Assembly (NCBI RefSeq): GCF_000743705.1
Contig: NZ_JQEZ01000002.1
Location: 41,250 to 105,249 of the forward strand
Length of the DNA: 64,000 nucleotides
Origin: Ruegeria halocynthiae
GTDB taxonomy: Bacteria; Pseudomonadota; Alphaproteobacteria; Rhodobacterales; Rhodobacteraceae
Direction of reading: 5' to 3'
The stretch's first letter is position 1; each line of letters opens with the position of its first letter. The position numbers and the translations under genes are program-made. The notes below the pieces were generated by a model that saw nothing but the letters and a program-made list of their open reading frames with translations, did no database searches and was not told where the DNA came from. Below are positions 44,997 to 53,470 of the stretch, piece after piece.

Positions 44997-46322
44997 GTGC
45001 GAACACGTCTGGCAATTAAATTACACTCACTGCTCGAGCGGCACTTTCCGGAACGCCGGGTATTTCTGAAATCCGACACCGATACGCGATTTATCCGTCT
45101 CAGTTCTGAGACGCAGGTTGTTGCCGTTGCGGGTGTTGCCGTGATTGTCGGCTGGACTGCGGTCGCCACGGCCATCCTGCTGATGGACAGCATCGGATCG
45201 GGTAACTTCCGGGAACAGGCAAAACGCGATCAGGCGACGTATCAGGAACGCCTGAACATCCTGTCGGCGGAACGTGATTCCCGCGCTCAAGAAGCTTTGG
45301 CGGCACAGGACCGGTTCAACGCGGCTTTGCAGCAGATTTCGGCGATGCAATCGGAATTGCTGGCGTCGGAAAACCAGCGACGCGAGCTGGAAACCGGAAT
45401 CGAAGTGATCCAGACCACCCTGCGCGCGACCATGAAACAGCGCGAAGAGGCCCGCGGCGAACTGACCCAGATGCGGCAGGACGCCAACGGGGATGACGTC
45501 TATATGGCGGCCATTTCCGACCCCGAGCAGATGAACTTTATGACCGAGGCGCTGTTCCGCACCGCACAAGAGCGCGACCAGATCGCTGCGGATGCCAAAC
45601 ACGCCTTGGACCAGCGCGACGAGCTTGAGCTGGAAATCCGGCTGATGCAGGAACGCAGTGACGAGATTTTCCGCCAGTTGGAAGAGGCCATGATCATCTC
45701 GGTCGAACCTCTGGACAAAATGTTCCGTCAGGCCGGTATGCCCACGGACCGCATCATCGAAGAAGTCCGCCGTGGATACAGCGGCATGGGCGGCCCCCTG
45801 ACCCCCATCACTTTTAGTACGCGCGGTGAGGACCTGACCCCCGACGAGATCCGCGCGAACACCCTGTTGCAGCAGATGGACCAGTTGAACCTGTACCGGA
45901 TCGCCGCAGAAAAAGCCCCGTTTGCCAGCCCCGTCAATTCGGTCGTCCGCTTTACCAGCGGATTTGGCAGCCGCCGCGACCCGAAAACAGGCGGTCGGCG
46001 CATGCACAACGGCGCAGATTTTGCAGGCGCACATGGCACAGACATTCTGGCAACTGCGGATGGGGTCGTTACACACGCGGGCTGGCAGTCCGGCTTTGGA
46101 CGGCTGGTCAAGATCAAGCACGCATTCGGGATTGAGACACTTTATGCCCATAACACCAAGATCCGCGTCAAGGTTGGCCAAAGGGTCTCGCGCGGGGATC
46201 ACATAGCTGATATGGGTAGCACCGGACGGTCTACCGGCACGCATCTGCACTATGAGGTGCGCGCAAACGGAAAACCTGTAAACCCAATGACATACATCAA
46301 GGCTGCGAGAAATGTTTTCTAA
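44997..46322 (+). CDS. M23 family peptidoglycan endopeptidase with coiled coil (441 aa)
   Basis: A membrane-anchored LytM-type protein. One membrane helix (residues about 40-63, VVAVAGVAVIVGWTAVATAILLMD) is followed by a long coiled coil (about 75-245) and a C-terminal M23 domain (about 320-435) with zinc ligands in RMHNGADFAGAHGTD (H-x-x-x-D) and THLHYEVRANG (H-x-H). All catalytic positions are present, so it should cleave peptidoglycan cross-links. The start is GTG 44997. Its last 11 bases overlap the bactofilin gene, the usual partner in shape control. Confidence 0.92.
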   Translation: MRTRLAIKLHSLLERHFPERRVFLKSDTDTRFIRLSSETQVVAVAGVAVIVGWTAVATAILLMDSIGSGNFREQAKRDQATYQERLNILSAERDSRAQEALAAQDRFNAALQQISAMQSELLASENQRRELETGIEVIQTTLRATMKQREEARGELTQMRQDANGDDVYMAAISDPEQMNFMTEALFRTAQERDQIAADAKHALDQRDELELEIRLMQERSDEIFRQLEEAMIISVEPLDKMFRQAGMPTDRIIEEVRRGYSGMGGPLTPITFSTRGEDLTPDEIRANTLLQQMDQLNLYRIAAEKAPFASPVNSVVRFTSGFGSRRDPKTGGRRMHNGADFAGAHGTDILATADGVVTHAGWQSGFGRLVKIKHAFGIETLYAHNTKIRVKVGQRVSRGDHIADMGSTGRSTGTHLHYEVRANGKPVNPMTYIKAARNVF

Positions 46323-46812
46323 GAGCAAAATCAACGAGCCCGGAACCAGCGCCCCTGAAGCGGCCAAACCTGCCGCTCCGGCAACTCCGGCGACACCCGC
46401 CCCGTCGGAAACCAAGGCCAGCACCGCGCCCAAGCCGAAACCCCCGGCATCCGTTCTGTCCTCGGACCTGCACATCACCGGCAACCTGAAGACTTCGGGC
46501 GACATTCAGGTCGAAGGCACGGTCGAAGGCGACATCCGCGCGCATCTGCTGACCATCGGCGAGACCGCCACCATCAAAGGCGAAGTCACCGCTGATGACG
46601 TTGTGATCAACGGCCGCATCGTGGGCCGCGTGCGCGGCCTGAAGGTGCGCCTGACCTCGACCGCGCGTGTCGAAGGCGACATCATCCACAAGACCATCGC
46701 CATCGAAAGCGGCGCGCATTTCGAAGGATCCGTGCAGCGTCAGGACGATCCGCTGAACCCGGGCCGCAGCGGCAAGTCGGGCGCGAACCCGGCCGCCGAG
46801 GTCAAACAGTAA
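46312..46812 (+). CDS. Bactofilin, polymer-forming cytoskeletal protein (166 aa)
   Basis: Bactofilins polymerise without nucleotide into membrane-bound filaments that recruit peptidoglycan enzymes. The central right-handed beta-helix (residues about 45-140) shows the periodic pattern SSDLHITGNLKTSGDIQVEG, VEGDIRAHLLTIGETATIKG, DDVVINGRIVGRVRG and LTSTARVEGDIIHKTIAIESG. The flanks are disordered, with an alanine-proline-rich N-terminus. The start lies inside the end of the M23 gene (11-base overlap), so the two are coupled. A strong terminator follows. Confidence 0.95.
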   Translation: MFSKSKINEPGTSAPEAAKPAAPATPATPAPSETKASTAPKPKPPASVLSSDLHITGNLKTSGDIQVEGTVEGDIRAHLLTIGETATIKGEVTADDVVINGRIVGRVRGLKVRLTSTARVEGDIIHKTIAIESGAHFEGSVQRQDDPLNPGRSGKSGANPAAEVKQ

Positions 46813-46836
46813 GACGCAAACGCGTTCTGATTGAAC

Positions 46837-46870
46837 AAACGCCGCGGGGAAACCTGCGGCGTTTTTCTTT
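46837..46870 (+). terminator. Terminator of the M23-bactofilin operon
   Basis: AAACGCCGC (46837-46845) pairs with GCGGCGTTT (46856-46864), followed by TTCTTTT: a classical rho-independent terminator 24 bases after the stop. Confidence 0.88.
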
Positions 46871-46909
46871 TGCCCTTGCCGCCGGGTGTGGTCGGTATAG
46901 GGTTTTGCC

Positions 46910-47722
46910 ATGTTGATCTTTTTCTCTGTTCTGCTGCTGATCGCGGGCTTTTTCCTGTATCGTCACTGGTCCAAGACCCAATCGCGCAAACGGCTTCTGG
47001 CGACCCCGCTTTCGGATCGTGAACGCACCATCATCGAACAGCAGGTGCCCCTGATCCGCCGCCTTCCGACGAACCTGCGGACCGGGCTGGATGGCAAGGT
47101 GAACCTTTTTCTGGAGCAAGTCAGTTTCTACGGCTGCGACGGGCTGGAGGTCACCGAGGAAATGCAACTGGCCATTGCCGCGCAGGCTTGTCTACTGATC
47201 GTCAACAGCGATCTTTGGTACGACCATCTGACAACGATCCTGATCTATCCCTCCGCGTTCAAATCCCGTCAACGGCGGCAAGAAGGATTTGTCGTGAGCG
47301 AAAAGGAAATCGTTCGTACCGGTGAAAGCTGGGATCGCGGTCCGGTCATTCTGTCGTGGACACACAGCCGGCAAGGCGCGTTGAATGACAGGGATGGGCA
47401 GAATGTGGTTCTGCACGAGTTTGCGCATCAGATCGACGATCTGTCCGGCGGCACCAACGGTGTCCCGATCCTGAGTGACGGGCAGAGCTTTGCGGAATGG
47501 GAACACGTTTTTCTGACCGCGTATGACGCCCATGTCCGTGCCGTGGAAAGTGGACAGCACACAGTCATTGATGCCTATGGCGCGGTCGGCCACGAAGAGT
47601 TCTTTGCCGTCGCGGTCGAAGTCTTCTTTGAAAGACCAAGGGATTTGAAGGCCGACGTCCCCGAAGTGTACGACCAACTGGCCAAGCTGTTCCGGCTGGA
47701 CCCTGCCAAATGGGACCAATAA
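46910..47722 (+). CDS. mtfA: Zinc-dependent peptidase, MtfA family (270 aa)
   Basis: The protein starts with a membrane segment (LIFFSVLLLIAGFFLYRHW, residues about 2-20), then the MtfA domain with the zinc motif HEFAH in NVVLHEFAHQIDDLSGG, the usual third-ligand region (GHEEFFAVAVEVFFERP), and LWYDHLTTILIYPSAF earlier. E. coli MtfA is an aminopeptidase that binds the glucose repressor Mlc; this connection is not shown here, and the gene symbol rests on family resemblance only. The preceding terminator and an 89-base gap to aqpZ mark it as a single gene or first of a short unit. Confidence 0.85.
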   Translation: MLIFFSVLLLIAGFFLYRHWSKTQSRKRLLATPLSDRERTIIEQQVPLIRRLPTNLRTGLDGKVNLFLEQVSFYGCDGLEVTEEMQLAIAAQACLLIVNSDLWYDHLTTILIYPSAFKSRQRRQEGFVVSEKEIVRTGESWDRGPVILSWTHSRQGALNDRDGQNVVLHEFAHQIDDLSGGTNGVPILSDGQSFAEWEHVFLTAYDAHVRAVESGQHTVIDAYGAVGHEEFFAVAVEVFFERPRDLKADVPEVYDQLAKLFRLDPAKWDQ

Positions 47723-47812
47723 GGCGCATCTTCTCGGGCTCTCCCAACGTCAGTTTCACAAACAGAAATTTTTGAATTACACTGAAACCCATTGTTTTCA
47801 GGAGGGCTTTTC

Positions 47813-48502
47813 ATGTCATCAAAACTTATGGCCGAATTCTTCGGCACGTTCTGGCTGGTATTGGGCGGGTGTGGCAGCGCCGTATTGGCCGCAGGCGTCG
47901 CCGATGTGGGCATCGGCTGGCTGGGTGTTTCCTTTGCCTTCGGCCTGACGGTTCTGACCATGGCTTACGCGGTCGGTCACATCTCGGGCGGGCATTTCAA
48001 CCCGGCGGTCAGTCTTGGCCTTATGATTGGCGGAAGGTTCCCTGCCAAAGACCTGATCCCCTATTGGATCGCGCAGGTGATCGGCGCGATTGCGGCGGCG
48101 GCTGTGCTGTATCTGATCGTCAGCGGCGCACCCGGGTTTGAGGGCGTCGGTGGGTTTGCCTCGAACGGGTATGGCGAGGCTTCGCCCGAAGGGTATTCGC
48201 TGATGTCCGCGCTGGTGATCGAGATTGTGATGACGGCCTTTTTCATCGTGATCATTCTGGGCGCGACCTCCAGCGGGGCCCCTGCAGGGTTCGCACCAAT
48301 CGCCATCGGTCTGGGTCTGACGCTGATCCACCTGATCTCGATCCCGGTGACCAACACCTCGGTCAACCCGGCCCGGTCCACAGGGGTTGCCCTGTTTGCA
48401 GACGGCCCGGCGCTGGCGCAGCTTTGGCTGTTCTGGGTCGCGCCTTTGATCGGTGGTGCCATTGGTGCCGTGATCTGGAATGCGATGACAACAGACGACT
48501 GA
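47813..48502 (+). CDS. aqpZ: Aquaporin Z (229 aa)
   Basis: A six-helix water channel of the MIP family. Both pore motifs are intact: [15 protein letters not shown] (first NPA) and [11 protein letters not shown] (second NPA followed by the selectivity arginine). The opening [27 protein letters not shown] is characteristic of AqpZ rather than glycerol facilitators. ATG 47813 is preceded by AGGAGGG and is chosen over the in-frame ATG 21 bases upstream. A GC-rich hairpin follows. Confidence 0.95.
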   Translation: MSSKLMAEFFGTFWLVLGGCGSAVLAAGVADVGIGWLGVSFAFGLTVLTMAYAVGHISGGHFNPAVSLGLMIGGRFPAKDLIPYWIAQVIGAIAAAAVLYLIVSGAPGFEGVGGFASNGYGEASPEGYSLMSALVIEIVMTAFFIVIILGATSSGAPAGFAPIAIGLGLTLIHLISIPVTNTSVNPARSTGVALFADGPALAQLWLFWVAPLIGGAIGAVIWNAMTTDD

Positions 48503-48509
48503 CATCAAA

Positions 48510-48528
48510 GCGGGGGATTTTCCCCCGC
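48510..48528 (+). terminator. Hairpin after aqpZ
   Basis: GCGGGGGA and TCCCCCGC form an 8-bp stem with a 3-base loop, 7 bases after the stop; no T-run follows. Confidence 0.55.
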
Positions 48529-48593
48529 ACCCCAAATTCCTGCGTTATCATCCCTGACATACTGCGCCCGATTGGCGCAAAAGGGAGACGCAT

Positions 48594-49436
48594 ATGATCC
48601 GATTTCTAATAGCCACAGCCGTAGCGCTGACAGCAACAGCAGCAATGGCGCAGGACGCGTGGCTGACAATTCCCGAACCACCAGCGATGCCCGAGGCCGC
48701 GAGCAGCGGAACCGCCACCGTCAACGGCATCGACATGTATTACGCCACCTATGGCTCGGCCGAGGGCACGCCGGTGCTGCTGATCCATGGGGGGCTGGCG
48801 CATGGCGATATTTGGGCCGCCCAAGTGACGGATCTGTCCAGTGACCACAGCGTGATCGTGGCTGACACCCGGGGGCATGGGCGATCAACCAATGATGGCA
48901 GCACCTATGGGTACGAGCTGTTGGCGCAGGATTACCTGGCCCTGCTGGATCATCTGAAGGTGGACAAGGTGCATCTGGTCGGATGGTCGGACGGGGCCAA
49001 CATCGGCTACACGATTTCAAGTACAGCGCCGGATCGTCTGGCCAGCCATTTCGCCCATGCGGGCAATGTTTCGTTGGACGGCATTGATCCATCCGTGGAA
49101 TCCAACGAAGTCTTTGGCGCGTATGTCGGAATGATGGCCGGGGATTACGCCCGGATGTCCCCGACCCCGGACGGGTTCGAGCCGTTTCTGGGCGGTGTCG
49201 CGGCCATGTGGGGTACTGAAAAACCCGGCGGTCTTGAAGGATTGCAATCCGTAAGCGTCCCCACCCTTGTCGTGCAAAGCGCGCATGACGAGGCCGTTTT
49301 GACCGAACATGCGCAAGCGATTTCTCAGGCGATCCCCGGTGCCGATCTGCTGATTTTGGAAGACGTCAGCCATTTCGCGTCATTTCAGGCGCCCGATGCG
49401 TATACGCAGGCGATCCGGAATTTCATCGATCAATAG
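48594..49436 (+). CDS. Secreted alpha/beta-hydrolase (280 aa)
   Basis: A signal peptide (MIRFLIATAVALTATAAMAQ, cleaved after AMA) is followed by an alpha/beta-hydrolase fold: oxyanion loop LLIHGGLAHGDIW, ADTRGHGRS, nucleophile elbow VGWSDGANIGY (serine between G-W and D-G), the acid in VVQSAHDEAV and the histidine in LEDVSHFASFQAP. Related sequences include esterases and haloperoxidase-like enzymes; the substrate is unknown. A 91-base gap with a GC-rich hairpin separates it from aqpZ, and a bidirectional terminator from the cyclophilins. Confidence 0.87.
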   Translation: MIRFLIATAVALTATAAMAQDAWLTIPEPPAMPEAASSGTATVNGIDMYYATYGSAEGTPVLLIHGGLAHGDIWAAQVTDLSSDHSVIVADTRGHGRSTNDGSTYGYELLAQDYLALLDHLKVDKVHLVGWSDGANIGYTISSTAPDRLASHFAHAGNVSLDGIDPSVESNEVFGAYVGMMAGDYARMSPTPDGFEPFLGGVAAMWGTEKPGGLEGLQSVSVPTLVVQSAHDEAVLTEHAQAISQAIPGADLLILEDVSHFASFQAPDAYTQAIRNFIDQ

Positions 49437-49444
49437 CTGCAGCG

Positions 49445-49472
49445 AACCCGGCGCCGTTCCCAGCGCCGGGTT
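49445..49472. terminator. Bidirectional terminator between hydrolase and cyclophilin genes
   Basis: AACCCGGCGC (49445-49454) and GCGCCGGGTT (49463-49472) form a perfect 10-bp stem between two convergent genes, followed by TCTT on the plus strand and preceded by TTCGCT on the minus side. Confidence 0.82.
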
Positions 49473-49479
49473 TCTTGGA

Positions 49480-50037
49480 TCACTCTGTGACGGTGACTTT
49501 TTTCATCACGTCCGGCTCGCCGATCACAGCCCCGTTCTGGCCCTCGCCACGCTTGATCGCGTCGACCACATCCATTCCATCGGTAACCTGACCGACAACG
49601 GTGTACTGACCGTTCAGGAATGGCCCCGGCTCAAACATGATGAAGAACTGCGAGTTTGCGCTGTTCGGGTTCTGCGAGCGTGCCATGCCAACAACGCCAC
49701 GCTCGAAACTCCGGTCCGAGAACTCGGCCGGAAGATCGGGACGGTCAGAGCCGCCGCGCCCGGCGGACCCAACATTGAACTTGTCGCTGGTTTTGTTGCC
49801 GAACTCTACATCTCCGGTCTGGGCCATAAAGCCGTCGATGACGCGGTGGAACACGACGCCATCATACTGACCAGACGACGCCAGGGCGCTGATCTGCTCG
49901 ACATGTTTGGGGGCGATATCCTCGAACAGGTCGACGGTGACGGTGCCGTTGGCCCCTTCACCCTCGATCTCGATCTCAAGGCCCGTGGCCAGCGCCGGGC
50001 TGGCCAGCAGGGCAAATGCGGCGGCCAGCTTATACAT
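49480..50037 (-). CDS. Periplasmic cyclophilin-type peptidyl-prolyl isomerase (185 aa)
   Basis: A cyclophilin with a signal peptide (MYKLAAAFALLASPALA). Core motifs are present: GTVTVDLFEDIAPKHVEQISALA, YDGVVFHRVIDGFMAQTGDV (catalytic arginine in FHRV), NSANSQFFIMFE and YTVVGQVTDGMDVVD. It speeds proline isomerisation of exported proteins. The start overlaps the end of the cytoplasmic paralogue by 8 bases; the pair arose by duplication and is cotranscribed. Confidence 0.94.
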   Translation of the reverse strand: MYKLAAAFALLASPALATGLEIEIEGEGANGTVTVDLFEDIAPKHVEQISALASSGQYDGVVFHRVIDGFMAQTGDVEFGNKTSDKFNVGSAGRGGSDRPDLPAEFSDRSFERGVVGMARSQNPNSANSQFFIMFEPGPFLNGQYTVVGQVTDGMDVVDAIKRGEGQNGAVIGEPDVMKKVTVTE

Positions 50038-50536
50038 CGGCGGCCACCTTGACGCTGATCATGCGATCGGGGGCCGCAGGCGGCTCGCCACGAACGATGG
50101 CGTCCACATGTTCCATCCCGTCGATGACGCGGCCATATACGGTGTACTGGCCGTTCAGGAAGTGGTTGTCGCTGAAGTTGATGAAGAACTGCGAATTGGC
50201 CGAATCCGGGTTCTGCGAACGGGCTGCACCCAACGTGCCCCGGTCATGCGGCAGCTTCGAGAACTCGGCCGGAACGTTCGGCAGCGACGAGCCACCGGTG
50301 CCCGCCATGCGCAGGTTGAACCCGTCTTCCATATCACCGTGCTGCACGTCGCCGGTTTGCGCCATGAAGCCGTCGATCACACGGTGAAAGGCCACATTGT
50401 CATATTCACCGCTGCGCGCCAGTTCCTTCATCCGGGCACTGTGCTGCGGGGCCACGTCGGGCAACAGCTCGATAGTGACATTACCGCCGGTCAGTTCGAC
50501 GATGATTGTGTTTTCGGGATCCTTGATCTCGGCCAT
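50030..50536 (-). CDS. ppiB: Cytoplasmic cyclophilin-type peptidyl-prolyl isomerase (168 aa)
   Basis: A cyclophilin without signal peptide, starting MAEIKDPENTIIVEL at ATG 50536, directly behind AGGAGG; the longer frame to 50605 is rejected. Motifs: NVTIELLPDVAPQHSARMKELA, YDNVAFHRVIDGFMAQTGDV, NSANSQFFINFSDN, and GRVIDGMEHVD. It is the first gene of a two-cyclophilin operon (cytoplasmic, then periplasmic form). The divergent pgk gene starts 135 bases away; an ATGCGC-CAT-GCGCAT inverted repeat lies between them. Confidence 0.94.
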   Translation of the reverse strand: MAEIKDPENTIIVELTGGNVTIELLPDVAPQHSARMKELARSGEYDNVAFHRVIDGFMAQTGDVQHGDMEDGFNLRMAGTGGSSLPNVPAEFSKLPHDRGTLGAARSQNPDSANSQFFINFSDNHFLNGQYTVYGRVIDGMEHVDAIVRGEPPAAPDRMISVKVAADV

Positions 50537-50572
50537 GTGGCCCTCCTGTCGTTTTGTCTTGCGCAAATACCT

Positions 50573-50587
50573 ATGCGCCATGCGCAT
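50573..50587. other. Inverted repeat between ppiB and pgk
   Basis: ATGCGC-CAT-GCGCAT is a perfect 6-3-6 inverted repeat in the 134-base gap between the divergent cyclophilin and pgk genes. It may be an operator; no further support is visible. Confidence 0.3.
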
Positions 50588-50670
50588 GAATGCCAAGTGA
50601 CGCATTGACCTGAGCGCAAAATGCAGGAAAAGAACCGCCTAAACCGGTTTCAACACACGAGGATTGCGCG

Positions 50671-51861
50671 ATGGCTTGGAAAACGCTGGACGACATGGAA
50701 CTGAAAGGCAAACGCGTGCTGGTGCGCGTCGACATCAACGTGCCGGTCGTTGACGGTGTTGTGACCGACGCAACCCGAATTCAACGCATCGTGCCGACAG
50801 TTCGCGATATCCTGGCCGCCGGGGGCAAGCCCATCCTGCTGGCCCATTTCGGACGCCCGGGCGGTGAGCGCCGCGAGAACCTGTCGTTGAAACAGCTGAT
50901 CCCGACCCTTGAAGCAGCCTTTGGCGCAACAGTTCTGTTTGCCGCAGATTGCGTCGGGGCTGAGGCCGACATGGCCGCCGAAGCCTTGCAACCGGGTCAG
51001 GTTCTGCTGTTGGAGAATACCCGCTTTCACGCCGCCGAAACCAAGAACGATCCGGACCTTGCCGCAGGCATGGCCAAACTGGGCGATGCCTATTGCAACG
51101 ACGCCTTTTCCGCCGCTCACCGCGCCCACAGCTCGACCGAGGCCATAGCGCGTCTGCTTCCGTCCTGTGCTGGCCGCCTGATGCAGGCCGAGCTGGAAGC
51201 GCTGGAAGGCGCGCTTGGCGCACCTAAACGCCCGGTGACCGCTGTGGTCGGTGGCGCAAAGGTGTCCACCAAACTGGAACTGTTGGGCAACCTGGTCGAT
51301 AAGGTCGATTATCTGGTGATCGGCGGTGGCATGGCCAACACGTTCCTCGTCGCGCAAGGGCGCAACGTCGGAAAATCGCTGGCCGAGACAGCGATGAAAG
51401 ACACTGCCGCTGAAATCCTGTCCAAGGCCGAAACATCCGGCTGCCAGATCGTCCTGCCCTGCGATATCGTCGTCGCCGAGAAATTCGAAGCCCACGCTGC
51501 CAATCAGGTGCTGCCCGCGGATCAATGCCCGGATGAGAGCATGATCCTTGATGCAGGTCCGGACAGCGTTGCGGTCATCACGGACATCTTCGCCAAAAGC
51601 CATACAGTGATCTGGAACGGCCCCTTGGGCGCGTTCGAGCTGGAGCCGTTCGATGCCGCGACCAACGCTGCCGCCCTGAAAGCAGCGGCGCTGACGCGGT
51701 CCGGACAACTGATCTCGGTCGCGGGTGGAGGGGACACGGTCGCCGCCCTGAATGCCTCAGGCGCGGCCAAGGATTTCTCGTACATCTCGACGGCCGGTGG
51801 CGCGTTTTTGGAGTGGATGGAAGGCAAAACCCTGCCCGGCGTCGCCGCGTTGGAACAATAA
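50671..51861 (+). CDS. pgk: Phosphoglycerate kinase (396 aa)
   Basis: This glycolytic and gluconeogenic enzyme interconverts 1,3-bisphosphoglycerate + ADP and 3-phosphoglycerate + ATP. Substrate-binding motifs are [48 protein letters not shown] and the nucleotide-binding [15 protein letters not shown] and [15 protein letters not shown]. Length is that of bacterial Pgk. It has its own upstream region and is followed 126 bases later by the ftsB-like gene. Confidence 0.96.
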   Translation: MAWKTLDDMELKGKRVLVRVDINVPVVDGVVTDATRIQRIVPTVRDILAAGGKPILLAHFGRPGGERRENLSLKQLIPTLEAAFGATVLFAADCVGAEADMAAEALQPGQVLLLENTRFHAAETKNDPDLAAGMAKLGDAYCNDAFSAAHRAHSSTEAIARLLPSCAGRLMQAELEALEGALGAPKRPVTAVVGGAKVSTKLELLGNLVDKVDYLVIGGGMANTFLVAQGRNVGKSLAETAMKDTAAEILSKAETSGCQIVLPCDIVVAEKFEAHAANQVLPADQCPDESMILDAGPDSVAVITDIFAKSHTVIWNGPLGAFELEPFDAATNAAALKAAALTRSGQLISVAGGGDTVAALNASGAAKDFSYISTAGGAFLEWMEGKTLPGVAALEQ

Positions 51862-51987
51862 AACTTACTGCCTTGATACGTTTTTTCGAATCAGGGGATT
51901 CACAAGCCGAATCACCTGTGACATAGTACGAACAGATGCCCGGAAAGGGCACGTTTTTGAGGCAGACTTCATACGGCGGTAAACAGA

Positions 51988-52287
51988 GTGTCCCGTTCCC
52001 ATCGGCCCGGTTTGGGCGCAGTCGTTTTCTTCATGGTGGCGTTTATGCTGGGTGTGTATTTCACCTTTGCCGCCGTGCAGGGTGACTATGGCCTGTTCAG
52101 ACGGGTCGAGATTGCAGCGGAACGGGACGCCCTGTCGCGCGACCTTGCCAAGCTTGAAGCTGAAACTGCCCGGATGGAAAATCTGACACGCCGACTGTCT
52201 GACACCTATCTGGATCTGGATCTGCTGGATCAGCAGGCACGTTCCGTTCTGGGGATGATCCGTTCAGACGAAATCGTCATCCGCTGA
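51988..52287 (+). CDS. ftsB: FtsB/DivIC-like septum formation initiator (99 aa)
   Basis: A bitopic cell-division protein. One membrane helix (residues about 9-30, GAVVFFMVAFMLGVYFTFAAVQ) is preceded by a short basic tail and followed by a GDYGLFRRVEIAAERDALSRDL coiled coil, with a C-terminal YLDLDLLDQQARSVLGMIRSDEIVI, the family signature. FtsB joins FtsL and FtsQ to activate septal peptidoglycan synthesis. The start is GTG 51988. A position between a glycolytic gene and pdhA is common for alphaproteobacterial ftsB. Confidence 0.88.
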   Translation: MSRSHRPGLGAVVFFMVAFMLGVYFTFAAVQGDYGLFRRVEIAAERDALSRDLAKLEAETARMENLTRRLSDTYLDLDLLDQQARSVLGMIRSDEIVIR

Positions 52288-52297
52288 ACACGGACCA

Positions 52298-52318
52298 AGA
52301 TTTTTCGTCGAAAAATCT
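52298..52318. other. AT-rich perfect palindrome after ftsB
   Basis: AGATTTTTCG and CGAAAAATCT are exact inverted copies around one central T, 11 bases after the ftsB stop. As RNA it can form an 8-bp stem with a CGTCG loop; as DNA it could be a protein site. It ends 100 bases before the pdh operator. Confidence 0.4.
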
Positions 52319-52418
52319 ACCCTCCTCAACGACTTTTCTGTGCCGCACCGGCCAGACCCGGCGTGATCCGACGTCGCGTCACATTTCCCCTCGCCAGAAA
52401 GCTGGAAATGCTTTATGA

Positions 52419-52440
52419 GATAGTTTAACGCTAAACTATC
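52419..52440. promoter_or_regulatory. Palindromic operator of pdhABC (shared with lpdA)
   Basis: GATAGTTTA and TAAACTATC form perfect 9-base arms around ACGC, ending 25 bases before the pdhA ATG. The site matches the lpdA palindrome at 36219-36246 in its core, spacing and distance to the start codon, which points to a common regulator for E1, E2 and E3 of pyruvate dehydrogenase. Confidence 0.7.
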
Positions 52441-52465
52441 TTGCCGAGAGGGGGAGATCGCCAAC

Positions 52466-53455
52466 ATGGCTGCGCGAAAAACCACAAAGAAACCAAATGT
52501 TTCTGCGGAAGAACTGACCACATTTTACCGAGAAATGCTGCTGATCCGCCGATTCGAGGAAAAGGCCGGCCAGCTTTACGGGATGGGCCTGATCGGCGGG
52601 TTCTGTCACCTGTATATCGGTCAGGAAGCTGTGGTTGTGGGCCTTGAGGCCGCAGCCAAAGAAGGTGACAAACGCATCACCTCATACCGCGATCACGGCC
52701 ACATGCTGGCTTGTGGCATGGAACCCGGCGGCGTCATGGCTGAACTGACCGGGCGCGAGGGCGGTCTGTCCAAGGGTAAGGGCGGCTCGATGCACATGTT
52801 CTCGAAAGAGAAACATTTCTATGGCGGCCACGGCATCGTCGGTGCGCAGGTGCCACTGGGGGCCGGTCTGGCATTTGCCGACAAGTACAAGGAAAACGGC
52901 GGCGTCACCTTTACGTATTTCGGTGATGGCGCAGCAAACCAGGGTCAGGTTTACGAGACCTTCAACATGGCCGCCCTGTGGGACTTGCCGGTTGTTTTCG
53001 TGATCGAGAATAACCAATACGCCATGGGCACCTCTCAGGCCCGTTCAACGTCAACCAAAGACATTTACCACCGTGGCGAAGCCTTCGGTATCCCAGGTGA
53101 AATCGTCAACGGCATGGACGTTCTGGCGGTGAAAGAGGCAGGTGAAAAGGCCGTCGCCCACTGCCGCGCAGGCAAAGGTCCCTACATTCTGGAAATCAAG
53201 ACCTACCGCTATCGCGGCCACTCGATGTCTGACCCGGCCAAGTACCGCACCCGCGAAGAGGTCCAGAAAGTTCGTGAGCAAAGCGACCCGATCGAACATG
53301 TGCGTGAACTGCTGTTGACCGGAAAACACGCGACCGAGGACGACCTGAAGGCGATCGACAAAGAGATCAAAGAGATCGTCAACAAGGCCGCCGAATTCTC
53401 GAAAGAAAGCCCCGAGCCGTCGCTGGACGAGCTTTGGACCGACATCTACGCCTGA
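52466..53455 (+). CDS. pdhA: Pyruvate dehydrogenase E1 alpha subunit (329 aa)
   Basis: The E1 alpha chain binds thiamine diphosphate and, with E1 beta, decarboxylates pyruvate. Hallmarks: RRFEEKAGQLYGMGLIGGFCHLYIGQEAV, SYRDHGHMLACG, the metal/TPP motif GDGAANQGQVYETFNMAALW with IENNQYAMGT, and the phosphorylation-loop region YRGHSMSDPAKYRTREE. The basic N-terminus (MAARKTTKKPNVS) is usual in this group. It is the first gene of pdhABC, 15 bases before pdhB. Confidence 0.96.
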   Translation: MAARKTTKKPNVSAEELTTFYREMLLIRRFEEKAGQLYGMGLIGGFCHLYIGQEAVVVGLEAAAKEGDKRITSYRDHGHMLACGMEPGGVMAELTGREGGLSKGKGGSMHMFSKEKHFYGGHGIVGAQVPLGAGLAFADKYKENGGVTFTYFGDGAANQGQVYETFNMAALWDLPVVFVIENNQYAMGTSQARSTSTKDIYHRGEAFGIPGEIVNGMDVLAVKEAGEKAVAHCRAGKGPYILEIKTYRYRGHSMSDPAKYRTREEVQKVREQSDPIEHVRELLLTGKHATEDDLKAIDKEIKEIVNKAAEFSKESPEPSLDELWTDIYA

Positions 53456-53470
53456 GAGGACGAATAAGAC

